DNA of 64,000 nt from an uncultured Halomonas sp. (GTDB taxonomy: Bacteria > Pseudomonadota > Gammaproteobacteria > Pseudomonadales > Halomonadaceae), in NCBI RefSeq assembly GCF_947490095.1, contig NZ_CANLFS010000010.1:1-64000 (forward strand). The letters are read 5' to 3'. The translations under genes were made by a program, and so were the position numbers. A model generated the notes under the pieces. The model did not search any database. It was not told the origin of the DNA and worked only from the letters and a program-made list of their open reading frames with translations. Shown piece by piece: positions 1-7,297 of this stretch. Each line of letters starts with the position of its first letter. Positions within the stretch are counted from its first letter, which is position 1.

Positions 1-80
1 ATCTTTCGAACAGCGCCGGTTCGAACAGCGCCGGCATGTTCTGCCATCTCTCCATGCATGGCGGCTGGCGCGGTCCGAGG

Positions 81-1631
81 CTATTTGACCCCCAGCCGAC
101 GGGCCAGCTTGTGTAAATTGCTGGGATCTACCTCGAGCCGCCGGGCGGCCGCCGCCCAGCGCCCGTTACAGGCCGCGAGGGCCTCACGGATCGCCGCCCG
201 CTGAGCCTGGTCAACGCGCTCGCGCAGCGCCAGTGGCGCCGGCGCGGCCGCCTCTTCGCGTGCCCTCTCAGCCCATGCCGTCTCCTGACGAGCGGCCTCG
301 GCGGGAGCGGCCTCCGGCGCCGGCAGATCGAGCCACTCGGGCACCAGGGTAATGATATCGTCGCGCCGCGCGCCGTGGCTCAAGGCCTTGATCGCCGCGC
401 GGCTGATCACATGCTCCAGCTCACGCACATTACCCGGCCAGTCATAGGACAGCAGCCGCGCCTCCGCCTCCGGAGAGAGGCGCAGGCTGCGCATCCCGAG
501 CCGGGTGCGATTGATCTCCAGGAAGTGGCCGGCGAGTACCAGCACATCGCTCCCTCGATCACGCAGCGGCGGAATGGCCACCGGATAGACCGACAGGCGA
601 TGGTAGAGGTCGGCACGAAAGCTGCCGGCACGCACCGCCTCGGCCAGTTGACGATTGGTGGCGGCGATGATGCGCACATCCACGCGGCGCGGCGTATCCT
701 CGCCCAGGCGCTGCACCTCGCCCTCCTGAATCGCGCGCAGCAGCTTGGCCTGCACCGACAGCGCCAGCTCGCCCACCTCGTCGAGGAACAGGGTGCCGCC
801 ATCGGCGGCCTCGAAACGCCCGGCACGCGCCGCGGTGGCGCCGGAGAAGGCCCCCCTCACATGGCCGAACAGCTCGCTCTCGGCCAGCGTCTCGGGCAGC
901 GCCGCACAGTTCACCTGCACCAACGGCGCGGCGTGTCGCGCCGAGCGGCGATGCAGGCGGCGGGCAAAGAGCTCCTTGCCGACACCGGTCTCGCCACTGA
1001 GCAGTACCGACAAATCCGCTCCCGCCACGATATCGAGCTCGCGCAGCAGCCGCTGCAGCGCCCCGCTATGACCGAGGATATCGCGGGCCGCGGGGGCGGC
1101 CAGCGGCAGGCCGCTATCCTGCCGGGCCATGCGCAGGGCGCGCAGATCACGCTCCAGGCGACTGACCCTTACCGCGGATTCGACCAGCAGCGCATAACGC
1201 TCCAGGGCGGCACAGGCGGCGGCATCGAAGGTTCCCGCCTCCAGGGCATCCAGGGTCAACACCCCCCAGGGCTCGCCCTCCACGTACAGGCCGATACCCA
1301 TGCAGTCATGGACATCCAGGGGCTGGCCGGGCTGCTGCTCCACCAGGCCATCATAGGGGTCCGGAAGGCTGGCATCCGGAGCGAAGAGGGTGGCGCGGCG
1401 ACTGGCGAAGATGGTGGCCAGGCGCGGATGCTGGACCAGCTCGAAGCGACGCCCCAGCGCCTCTCGCACCAGGCCATCCAGGGCCAGCGGCACCAGGCAG
1501 CCCTCCTCCAGGCGCAGCAGGCAGACGGCACCGCACCGGAAGACTTCGCGCAGGGTGCGTACCAGGCGCTGCAGGCGCACCGCGCTGGGCAGGTCGACCA
1601 CCAGGTCCGCCAGCAGGCTATCGTCAAGCAT
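81..1631 (-). CDS. norR: Nitric oxide-responsive sigma-54 activator NorR
   Basis: Transcriptional activator that senses nitric oxide and opens sigma-54 promoters. The 516-residue protein has an N-terminal GAF region (about 15-165), an AAA+ domain with Walker A GETGVGKE, Walker B LFLDEVGEL, and a C-terminal Fis-type helix-turn-helix (RRLEVDPSNLHKLARRLG). The sigma-54 contact loop reads GAFSGA instead of the usual GAFTGA, a conservative change. I start at the ATG at 1631; an in-frame GTG at 1643 lies just upstream. The gene is divergent from ytfE, whose promoter has perfect -24/-12 elements, which is the expected NorR target arrangement. NorR is the likely family member because of the GAF domain and the target; a generic GAF/sigma-54 regulator is the alternative. 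Confidence 0.88.
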   Translation of the reverse strand: MLDDSLLADLVVDLPSAVRLQRLVRTLREVFRCGAVCLLRLEEGCLVPLALDGLVREALGRRFELVQHPRLATIFASRRATLFAPDASLPDPYDGLVEQQPGQPLDVHDCMGIGLYVEGEPWGVLTLDALEAGTFDAAACAALERYALLVESAVRVSRLERDLRALRMARQDSGLPLAAPAARDILGHSGALQRLLRELDIVAGADLSVLLSGETGVGKELFARRLHRRSARHAAPLVQVNCAALPETLAESELFGHVRGAFSGATAARAGRFEAADGGTLFLDEVGELALSVQAKLLRAIQEGEVQRLGEDTPRRVDVRIIAATNRQLAEAVRAGSFRADLYHRLSVYPVAIPPLRDRGSDVLVLAGHFLEINRTRLGMRSLRLSPEAEARLLSYDWPGNVRELEHVISRAAIKALSHGARRDDIITLVPEWLDLPAPEAAPAEAARQETAWAERAREEAAAPAPLALRERVDQAQRAAIREALAACNGRWAAAARRLEVDPSNLHKLARRLGVK

Positions 1632-1699
1632 GGTGAGAATCACCTTGAAGGGTTTTATTCACCCTAAATCGTCCGGGTATTTTTCACCACTCTCGCCGC

Positions 1700-1759
1700 G
1701 CCCCGAGTCCATCGTCGATGGCTTCGTCGACGATGTTGTCGATGATGTTGTGGTCGACG
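1700..1759. promoter_or_regulatory. Candidate NorR enhancer region (repeated GTCGA elements)
   Basis: Between norR and the sigma-54 promoter the sequence carries four closely spaced GTCGAT/GTCGAC elements, several followed by GATGTTGT. Upstream activator sites for NorR are expected here. I could not fit the published core spacing exactly, so the assignment rests on position and on the clustering of the repeats. Confidence 0.4.
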
Positions 1760-1764
1760 GGACT

Positions 1765-1780
1765 TGGCACGCCACTTGCT
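1765..1780 (+). promoter_or_regulatory. Sigma-54 (-24/-12) promoter of ytfE
   Basis: The sequence TGGCAC, five bases, TTGCT matches the sigma-54 consensus exactly (TGGCAC at 1765-1770, TTGC at 1776-1779). Transcription should begin near 1791, about 45 bases before the ytfE start codon. With norR divergent and adjacent, this is the expected NorR-controlled promoter. Confidence 0.9.
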
Positions 1781-1835
1781 TGGTAAGGGGTAGCACTCGG
1801 ACCGTCTTTATCCTCTTCCCCCAGGAGCCTCTACC

Positions 1836-2492
1836 ATGAACCTGATCGAACAGACCGTCGGCCGCACCGCCCTGACCCTGCCCGGCGCCACCCGGGTTTT
1901 CCGCGACCACAACATCGACTTCTGCTGCGGTGGGCGCATCACCCTGCGCGAGGCCGCCGAGCGCATCGGCCTTTCCCCCGAGGCGCTGACGGCCGAACTC
2001 GAGGCCCTGCCGGCAGGCGAGAGTGATGTGCGCGACTGGCAATCGGCCAGCAACGACGAACTGATCGAGCATATCCTGACCCGCTATCACGATGTCCATC
2101 GCCAGCAACTGCCCGAGCTGGTGCGCATGGCCCGCCGCGTCGAACAGGTCCACGGCGAGCGGGACACCTGCCCCAACGGCCTCGCCGACCTCCTCACCAC
2201 CCTCTATCAGGCGATGGAGAGCCATATGCAGAAGGAGGAGCAGATCCTCTTCCCGATGCTGCGCCGGGGCGGTGCCGCCCAGGCCCAGGGCCCCATCGCC
2301 GTGATGCGCCACGAGCACGACGACCATGGTGAACACCTGGAGCAGCTGGCGGCACTGACCGACGATATCACCCCGCCCAAGGGGGCCTGCACCACCTGGC
2401 GTGCGCTCTACACAGGACTGGGAGAGTTCCGCGACGACCTGATGCAGCACATTCACCTGGAGAACAACCTGCTCTTCGAACGCGCCGGCTAA
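1836..2492 (+). CDS. ytfE: Iron-sulfur cluster repair di-iron protein YtfE/RIC
   Basis: Di-iron protein that helps restore iron-sulfur clusters damaged by nitric oxide or peroxide. The 218 residues show the N-terminal ScdA_N segment with the DHNIDFCCGG motif (about 28-37) and then a hemerythrin-like four-helix bundle with metal ligands in the segments RYHDVH, SHMQKEEQ, MRHEHDDH and QHIHLENN. Length matches the family (about 220). An NorR-type sigma-54 promoter sits directly upstream, and a second hemerythrin gene follows 60 bases later, so both probably respond to nitric oxide together. The start has an AGGAG ribosome binding site about 8 bases upstream. Confidence 0.93.
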   Translation: MNLIEQTVGRTALTLPGATRVFRDHNIDFCCGGRITLREAAERIGLSPEALTAELEALPAGESDVRDWQSASNDELIEHILTRYHDVHRQQLPELVRMARRVEQVHGERDTCPNGLADLLTTLYQAMESHMQKEEQILFPMLRRGGAAQAQGPIAVMRHEHDDHGEHLEQLAALTDDITPPKGACTTWRALYTGLGEFRDDLMQHIHLENNLLFERAG

Positions 2493-2552
2493 GCCGGCCA
2501 CACAGATGACGGGGCGTCGCCGCAAGCCTCGGCGATGCCCCCGGGAGGCCCC

Positions 2553-3167
2553 ATGAAAACCCTTGTTTTCGAACGCCTGCATGCCGACCATCACCGCTAT
2601 GCGGCGCTGCTCTGCATCCTCGACCGCCAACTGCATATCGCCACCTGCGACGAGATTCCCGATTACTGCCTGCTGGCCAGGCTCTGCCACTACCTGACCC
2701 ACCAGCCCGAGGAGTGGCACTACCCGGTGGAGGACGTCCTCTTCGCCCGCCTGGCCGACTGCGATACACAGAGCGCCGACCTGCTCGCCGTGCTTACCGA
2801 GGAACACCGACGGATCACCCGCGATGGCAAGGCGCTCGAAGCGACCTTCCACCGCTGGGCCGAGGACTCGCCACAGGCCGAACTCGACCTGAACCGACTC
2901 AACCTTGCCCGGTCCTTCAGCGAGCTCTATCACCATCACCTGCACAGCGAGAACCGGCACGTCTATCCGCTTCTCGAGCGCTGCATCGATGCCGATGAAC
3001 TGGAACGGCTGGCGCCTCGGCTCGCCCTGGCGAGCCCCGCGGAAGGCGGCCCCGGCTTTCAGCGGCTCTATCGACAGGTCGCCGACCACCACACCGGCCT
3101 GCGCCTGGGCCACGGCGAGCAGGCCGACTTCTGTCCCTTGTGCGACGCGCGACCCGACCACGCCTGA
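2553..3167 (+). CDS. Hemerythrin domain-containing protein
   Basis: A 204-residue protein with a hemerythrin HHE fold: histidine and glutamate ligands appear in FERLHADHHR (about 7-16), EEWHYPVEDVLF, LTEEHRRIT and YHHHLHSENRHVYP. A C-terminal tail carries a second histidine cluster (ADHHTGLRLGHGEQ) and a CPLC motif that could bind another metal. It follows ytfE by 60 bases in the same direction and is probably co-transcribed from the sigma-54 promoter, suggesting a role in nitric oxide or oxygen handling. I chose the ATG at 2553, preceded by GGGAGG, over an in-frame ATG at 2535. The exact function is not known to me. Confidence 0.82.
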   Translation: MKTLVFERLHADHHRYAALLCILDRQLHIATCDEIPDYCLLARLCHYLTHQPEEWHYPVEDVLFARLADCDTQSADLLAVLTEEHRRITRDGKALEATFHRWAEDSPQAELDLNRLNLARSFSELYHHHLHSENRHVYPLLERCIDADELERLAPRLALASPAEGGPGFQRLYRQVADHHTGLRLGHGEQADFCPLCDARPDHA

Positions 3168-3216
3168 CCCGCCACCCGCGGCTGCCCATCCGCGCCTCGC
3201 CTGATGCCACCCGACT

Positions 3217-3241
3217 CCCCCATGGGCGCTGCCCATGGGGG
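3217..3241 (+). terminator. Hairpin after the hemerythrin gene
   Basis: A perfect 11-bp inverted repeat, CCCCCATGGGC and GCCCATGGGGG, with a 3-base loop, located 50 bases after the stop codon. No T tract follows, so it may act as a weak or factor-aided terminator. Its right arm is also the start of a tandem repeat array. Confidence 0.5.
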
Positions 3242-3328
3242 CTGTCCATGGGGGCTGTCCATGGGGGCTGTCCATCGAGGACTTCCCATCGAGGGCTGCC
3301 CATCGAGGGCTGCCCATCGGGGTCATGA
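3221..3328. repeat. Tandem array of 13-14 bp units
   Basis: Eight units beginning with CCAT or CAT start at 3221, 3234, 3247, 3260, 3273, 3287, 3301 and 3315. The first five are spaced 13 bases apart (CATGGGGGCTGTC type) and the last units 14 bases apart (CATCGAGGGCTGCC type). The array lies between a terminator-like hairpin and the nrdD promoter region and does not encode a plausible protein. Confidence 0.85.
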
Positions 3329-3414
3329 GGAGTGCCGCCTGCCGATTCTCCGATACTGCCGCGAGACTGATCTGGGTCAGGTTTCTACCCGGCTCTAAGG
3401 ACTATCCTGCACGA

Positions 3415-3430
3415 ACACAATATATGGTAT
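3415..3430 (+). promoter_or_regulatory. NrdR box 1 upstream of nrdD
   Basis: ACACAATATATGGTAT closely resembles the NrdR repressor box (ACA-C-AT-ATAT-GTGT type). It is paired with a second box, with exactly 15 bases between them, giving the 31-base centre-to-centre spacing typical of NrdR sites. Confidence 0.85.
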
Positions 3431-3445
3431 TAAAAAATACAACAC

Positions 3446-3461
3446 ACACCATATATGGACA
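3446..3461 (+). promoter_or_regulatory. NrdR box 2 upstream of nrdD
   Basis: ACACCATATATGGACA is a near-palindromic NrdR box 24 bases before the nrdD start codon. Its position overlaps the expected promoter and leader, which suits repression by ATP/dATP-sensing NrdR when dNTP pools are high. Confidence 0.85.
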
Positions 3462-3484
3462 CATGCAGCGAAAAGGAGCCCCCC

Positions 3485-5206
3485 ATGGCAAGTCCGCAGC
3501 CCGGCGCCGTCGATGTCGCCTCGACGGTCAACGAGTACCTCCAGCGCACCGACTGGCGTGTCAATGCCAACGCCAACCAGGGCTATTCCCTGGGCGGGCT
3601 GATCCTCAACGCCTCCGGCAAGCTGGTGGCCAATTACTGGCTGAACGAGGTCTATCCCGCCGCGGTGAGCGAGGCCCATCGGGAGGCCGACCTGCATATC
3701 CACGACCTGGACATGCTCGGCGGCTACTGCGCCGGCTGGTCGCTGCGCACGCTGCTGACCGAGGGCTTCAACGGGGTGCCGGGCCGGGCGGAGAGTGCCC
3801 CGCCCCGCCACCTCTCCAGCGCCCTGGGGCAGATGGTCAACTTCCTCGGCACCCTGCAGAACGAGTGGGCCGGTGCCCAGGCATTCAGCTCCTTCGATAC
3901 CTACCTGGCGCCCTTCGTGCGTCTCGATGGCCTCGATTATCCAGCGGTGAAGCAGGCGGTGCAGGAATTCATCTACAACCTCAACGTGCCATCGCGCTGG
4001 GGTAGCCAGACACCGTTCACCAACCTGACCTTCGACTGGGTGTGCCCAGAGGATCTGCGCGACCGGGTGCCGGTCATCGGCGGCGAGGAGCAACCCTTCA
4101 CCTATGGCGAACTGCAGGACGAGATGGACCTGCTCAACCGCGCCTACCTGGAGGTGATGGAGGAAGGCGACGCACAGGGGCGGGTGTTCACCTTCCCGAT
4201 CCCCACCTACAACATCACCCACGACTTCGACTGGCAGGGCGACAACGCCGAGCGGCTCTTCGCCCTGACCGCCAAGTACGGGCTGCCCTACTTCCAGAAC
4301 TTCCTCAACTCGGAGCTGGAGCCACACATGGTGCGTTCCATGTGCTGCCGCCTGCAGCTCGACCTGACCGAGCTGCTCAAGCGCGGCAACGGGCTGTTCG
4401 GCAGTGCCGAGCAGACCGGCTCGCTGGGTGTGGTGACCATCAACTGCGCGCGCCTGGGCCACCGTTTCGCCGGCGACCGGGCGGGACTCTTCCGGGAGCT
4501 GGACCGGCTGCTCGAACTCGGCCGCGACAGCCTGGAGATCAAGCGAGGCTGCATCCAGGGCTGGATGGACGACGGCCTCTATCCCTACAGCCGCCGCTAC
4601 CTGGGCACCCTGCGTAACCACTTCGCCACCCTGGGGGTAAACGGCCTCAACGAGATGGTGCGCAACTTTTCCGACGACCATGTCGATATCGCCGACCCCG
4701 AAGGCCAACAGCAGGCCCTGGAATTGCTGGACCACGTCCGCGAACGCATGCGGGAATTCCAGGCGTCGACCGGCCACCTCTACAATCTGGAAGCGACCCC
4801 GGCCGAGGGTACTACCTACCGCTTCGCCAAGGAGGATCGCCGACGCTTCCCCGGCATCCTGCAGGCGGGCACGGCACAGTCGCCCTATTACACCAACTCC
4901 AGCCAGTTACCGGTGGGCCACACCGATGACCCCTTCGAGGCCCTGTTGCACCAGGACCCGCTGCAGACCCGCTACACCGGCGGCACCGTGCTGCACCTCT
5001 ACATGCGCGAGCGGCTCTCGTCGGTCGAGGCCTGCAAGACCCTGGTGCACACCGCCCTCTCCCGCTTCCGCCTGCCCTATCTCACCGTGACGCCGACCTT
5101 CTCGATCTGCCCGGTGCACGGCTACCTGGCCGGCGAACATGAGTTCTGCCCGAAGTGCGACGAGGCACTCCTGGCGACGCGTGCCCGGGCCGACACCACG
5201 GCCTGA
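3485..5206 (+). CDS. nrdD: Class III anaerobic ribonucleoside-triphosphate reductase, catalytic part (no glycyl-radical domain)
   Basis: Catalytic body of the oxygen-sensitive enzyme that reduces ribonucleoside triphosphates to dNTPs. The 573 residues begin directly at the ten-stranded barrel (NQGYSLGGLILN near residue 32), so the N-terminal ATP-cone of longer homologues is absent. Visible motifs are SMCCRLQLD with adjacent cysteines, GSLGVVTIN, and the C-terminal zinc motif CPVHGYLAGEHEFCPKC. The protein stops 14 residues after this motif and lacks the RVxGY glycyl-radical loop, which is encoded separately at 5248-5409. ATG at 3485 has AAAAGGAG 7 bases upstream; two NrdR boxes precede it. 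The catalytic family is certain; the missing domain is seen directly. Confidence 0.93.
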   Translation: MASPQPGAVDVASTVNEYLQRTDWRVNANANQGYSLGGLILNASGKLVANYWLNEVYPAAVSEAHREADLHIHDLDMLGGYCAGWSLRTLLTEGFNGVPGRAESAPPRHLSSALGQMVNFLGTLQNEWAGAQAFSSFDTYLAPFVRLDGLDYPAVKQAVQEFIYNLNVPSRWGSQTPFTNLTFDWVCPEDLRDRVPVIGGEEQPFTYGELQDEMDLLNRAYLEVMEEGDAQGRVFTFPIPTYNITHDFDWQGDNAERLFALTAKYGLPYFQNFLNSELEPHMVRSMCCRLQLDLTELLKRGNGLFGSAEQTGSLGVVTINCARLGHRFAGDRAGLFRELDRLLELGRDSLEIKRGCIQGWMDDGLYPYSRRYLGTLRNHFATLGVNGLNEMVRNFSDDHVDIADPEGQQQALELLDHVRERMREFQASTGHLYNLEATPAEGTTYRFAKEDRRRFPGILQAGTAQSPYYTNSSQLPVGHTDDPFEALLHQDPLQTRYTGGTVLHLYMRERLSSVEACKTLVHTALSRFRLPYLTVTPTFSICPVHGYLAGEHEFCPKCDEALLATRARADTTA

Positions 5207-5247
5207 GGCCTTTCCTGCAAGACACCCAAGGTAAAAAGGAGCATCAC

Positions 5248-5409
5248 ATGCGCCATAGCGCCGAAAACCTGCCCACCGAAGAACGCCAGCGCTGCGAGGT
5301 CTGGACCCGGGTGATGGGCTATCACCGCCCGGTCGCCCAGTTCAACCACGGCAAACAGGCCGAGCATCGTGAGCGTGAGCACTTCAACGAGTCAGCTATC
5401 CGCACATGA
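5248..5409 (+). CDS. Separate glycyl-radical domain of NrdD (53 aa)
   Basis: A 53-residue ORF that carries the piece missing from NrdD: RCEVWTRVMGYHRPVAQF followed by NHGKQAEHRER, matching the C-terminal glycyl-radical loop of fused class III reductases. The radical-bearing glycine would be Gly24 in RVMGY. It begins 41 bases after the nrdD stop, in a different frame, with a strong AAAAAGGAG site 6 bases before the ATG, so it is translated on its own and is not a simple nonsense break. The nrdG gene follows 57 bases later. It is inferred to assemble with the NrdD body and receive the radical from NrdG. Confidence 0.88.
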   Translation: MRHSAENLPTEERQRCEVWTRVMGYHRPVAQFNHGKQAEHREREHFNESAIRT

Positions 5410-5466
5410 CTCTCCCACCCACCCTGGCACCCCGGCGACACCGGGGTGTCCGCCAGGAAGGCATCC

Positions 5467-6192
5467 ATGTCAGATTTCGCCTCCCATCGGCCGTGCCTCC
5501 CCGTGGCCGGCCTGACCCCCATGACCACCCTGGATTATCCCGGCCACCTGGCGAGTGTCGTCTTCCTCCAGGGCTGCCCACTGCGCTGCGGCTACTGCCA
5601 TAACCCCCAGATGCTCACCCCCAGGAAGGCCGAGCCCGACGAGTGGGCGAGAGTCGAGGCCTTCCTCGAAACGCGCCGGGGCCTGCTGGAGGGCGTGGTG
5701 TTCAGCGGCGGCGAGCCCACCCTGCACGCCGACCTGCCGCTGGCCGCCGCGCGGGTCCGCGCCCTGGGTTTCAAGGTCGGATTGCACACCGCCGGCGTCT
5801 ATCCCCGGCGCCTGGCGGCGCTGCTGCCCCATCTCGACTGGGTGGGGCTCGACGTGAAGGGGCCGGATGCACAGTTCGACGCCATCGTCGGCCGGCCCGG
5901 CATGGCCGCCGCCCATCGCGAGAGCCTGGCCCGGCTGCTGGCCAGCGATATCGACGTCGAATGCCGCACCACGGTCCACTGGCGCGACTTCGACCTGGAA
6001 GGGCTGCGGCGCCTGGCCCTGGACCTGGCCGCACAGGGCGTGAAGCACTATGCCATCCAGGTGGCGCGCGCCGAGCAGTGCCTGGATGCACGCTATGCGA
6101 TATCACCGCCGAATGCTCCCGCCTCCACGGCCGTCGCGTCGCTGGCGGCCAGCCTGCGCGACGCCTTCCTCCGGCTCGAGCTGCGTCACTGA
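5467..6192 (+). CDS. nrdG: Anaerobic ribonucleotide reductase activating protein, radical SAM
   Basis: Radical SAM activase that makes the glycyl radical on NrdD. The 241-residue protein has the cluster motif CPLRCGYC followed by HNPQ (about 40-51), the glycine-rich FSGGEPTLH motif, and the [11 protein letters not shown] segment. The ATG at 5467 is preceded by AGGAAG; an in-frame ATG at 5446 is less well placed. It follows the small glycyl-radical ORF by 57 bases in the nrdD operon. In this split arrangement its substrate glycine lies on the 53-residue protein. A second, clearly paralogous radical SAM gene lies at 8215-8964. Confidence 0.9.
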   Translation: MSDFASHRPCLPVAGLTPMTTLDYPGHLASVVFLQGCPLRCGYCHNPQMLTPRKAEPDEWARVEAFLETRRGLLEGVVFSGGEPTLHADLPLAAARVRALGFKVGLHTAGVYPRRLAALLPHLDWVGLDVKGPDAQFDAIVGRPGMAAAHRESLARLLASDIDVECRTTVHWRDFDLEGLRRLALDLAAQGVKHYAIQVARAEQCLDARYAISPPNAPASTAVASLAASLRDAFLRLELRH

Positions 6193-6220
6193 GGCGCGTG
6201 CTCGGCAGACCGCCTGCGCC

Positions 6221-6234
6221 ATGACCCGAGTCAA
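6221..6234 (+). promoter_or_regulatory. Possible FNR/ANR box upstream of ubiU
   Basis: ATGACCCGAGTCAA keeps the TGA-N6-TCA core of the FNR palindrome TTGAT-N4-ATCAA, with three mismatches. It lies 59 bases before the ubiU start. Oxygen control is expected for ubiUV, but the match is imperfect. Confidence 0.35.
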
Positions 6235-6292
6235 TAGTCCGCGGAGAATAGTCGACTAGCATGGTCGGGATTCCCACGACAGGAGGCTCACC

Positions 6293-7288
6293 ATGGAGCT
6301 CGTCTGCCCCGCCGGCAACTTGCCCGCCCTTAAGCGCGCCGTGGATGAAGGGGCCGATGCCGTCTATTTCGGCTTTCAGAACACCACCAATGCCCGCCAG
6401 TTCGCCGGCCTCAACTTCACCGACAAGCGTGCCAGGGAGGGCATCGACTATGCCCATGCCCGGGGCAAGCGAGTCTTCTGCGCCATCAACACCTACCCAC
6501 AGCCGGATGGCTGGGCGATGTGGACCCGTGCCGTGGATCAGGCCGCGGATCTCGGCGTCGACGCCCTGATCATGGCCGACATGGGGCTGCTCGACTACGC
6601 CGCCCGCCGCCACCCGGACCTCGCCCGCCACCTCTCGGTGCAGGGCTCGGCCACCAGCCACGAGGCGCTGCGCTTCTATCACGACCAGTTCGGCATCAAG
6701 CGCGCCGTGCTGCCGCGGGTGCTCTCCATGACCCAGGTACGCGACCTGGCGAAGCAGAGCCCGGTGGAACTCGAGGTCTTCGCCTTCGGCAGCCTCTGCA
6801 TCATGGCCGAGGGCCGCTGCTATCTCTCCTCCTACCTGACCGGCGAATCGCCCAACACTCGCGGCGTCTGCTCCCCGGCGGCCCATGTGCGCTGGGAAGA
6901 GACCCCCGAGGGCCTCGAGTCGCGCCTCAACGGGGTGCTGATCGACCGCTACGGCGAGGGCGAGAACGCCGGCTACCCGACGCTGTGCAAGGGGCGCTTC
7001 GCGGTGGGCGGCGAGACCTATCACGCCATCGAGGAGCCCACCAGCCTCAACACCCTGGAGTTACTGCCGGAACTCGAGGAACTCGGCATCGCGGCGGTGA
7101 AGATCGAGGGCCGCCAGCGCAGCCCGGCCTATGTGTCCAAGGTGGCCGGCATCTGGCGCCAGGCCCTGGACCGGCTGGCGCAGGCCCCGGGCCGCTTCCA
7201 CACCGAGCCCGCCTGGATGACCGGCCTGGGCGAGGTCTCCGAAGGCAGTACCACCACCCTGGGCGCCTACGAGCGCCGCTGGAAATAG
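6293..7288 (+). CDS. ubiU: O2-independent ubiquinone hydroxylation factor UbiU (U32 family)
   Basis: One half of the UbiU-UbiV complex that supports ubiquinone ring hydroxylation without oxygen. The 331-residue protein is a peptidase U32-family member starting MELVCPAGNLPAL. Candidate ligands for its 4Fe-4S cluster are the cysteines in SLCIMAEGRC, GVCSP and TLCKGRF. AGGAGG lies just upstream of the ATG. ubiV begins 9 bases after the stop, so the two are co-expressed. The position directly behind the class III reductase operon fits anaerobic use. Length and motifs match UbiU (YhbU) rather than the larger U32 peptidases. Confidence 0.9.
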   Translation: MELVCPAGNLPALKRAVDEGADAVYFGFQNTTNARQFAGLNFTDKRAREGIDYAHARGKRVFCAINTYPQPDGWAMWTRAVDQAADLGVDALIMADMGLLDYAARRHPDLARHLSVQGSATSHEALRFYHDQFGIKRAVLPRVLSMTQVRDLAKQSPVELEVFAFGSLCIMAEGRCYLSSYLTGESPNTRGVCSPAAHVRWEETPEGLESRLNGVLIDRYGEGENAGYPTLCKGRFAVGGETYHAIEEPTSLNTLELLPELEELGIAAVKIEGRQRSPAYVSKVAGIWRQALDRLAQAPGRFHTEPAWMTGLGEVSEGSTTTLGAYERRWK

Positions 7289-7297
7289 GAGAGCCCC

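Noticed and set aside
1659..3326. A 555-codon minus-strand frame over ytfE and the hemerythrin gene
   Set aside because: It is antisense to two clear genes and reads the intergenic repeats as protein; no motif found.
3221..3328. CRISPR or integron-like repeat
   Set aside because: Units are 13-14 bases without spacers, and no integrase is present.
5207..5247. Simple nonsense mutation breaking a fused NrdD
   Set aside because: The glycyl-radical ORF is in a different frame, with its own strong ribosome binding site and ATG, so a single stop change would not restore a fused gene.
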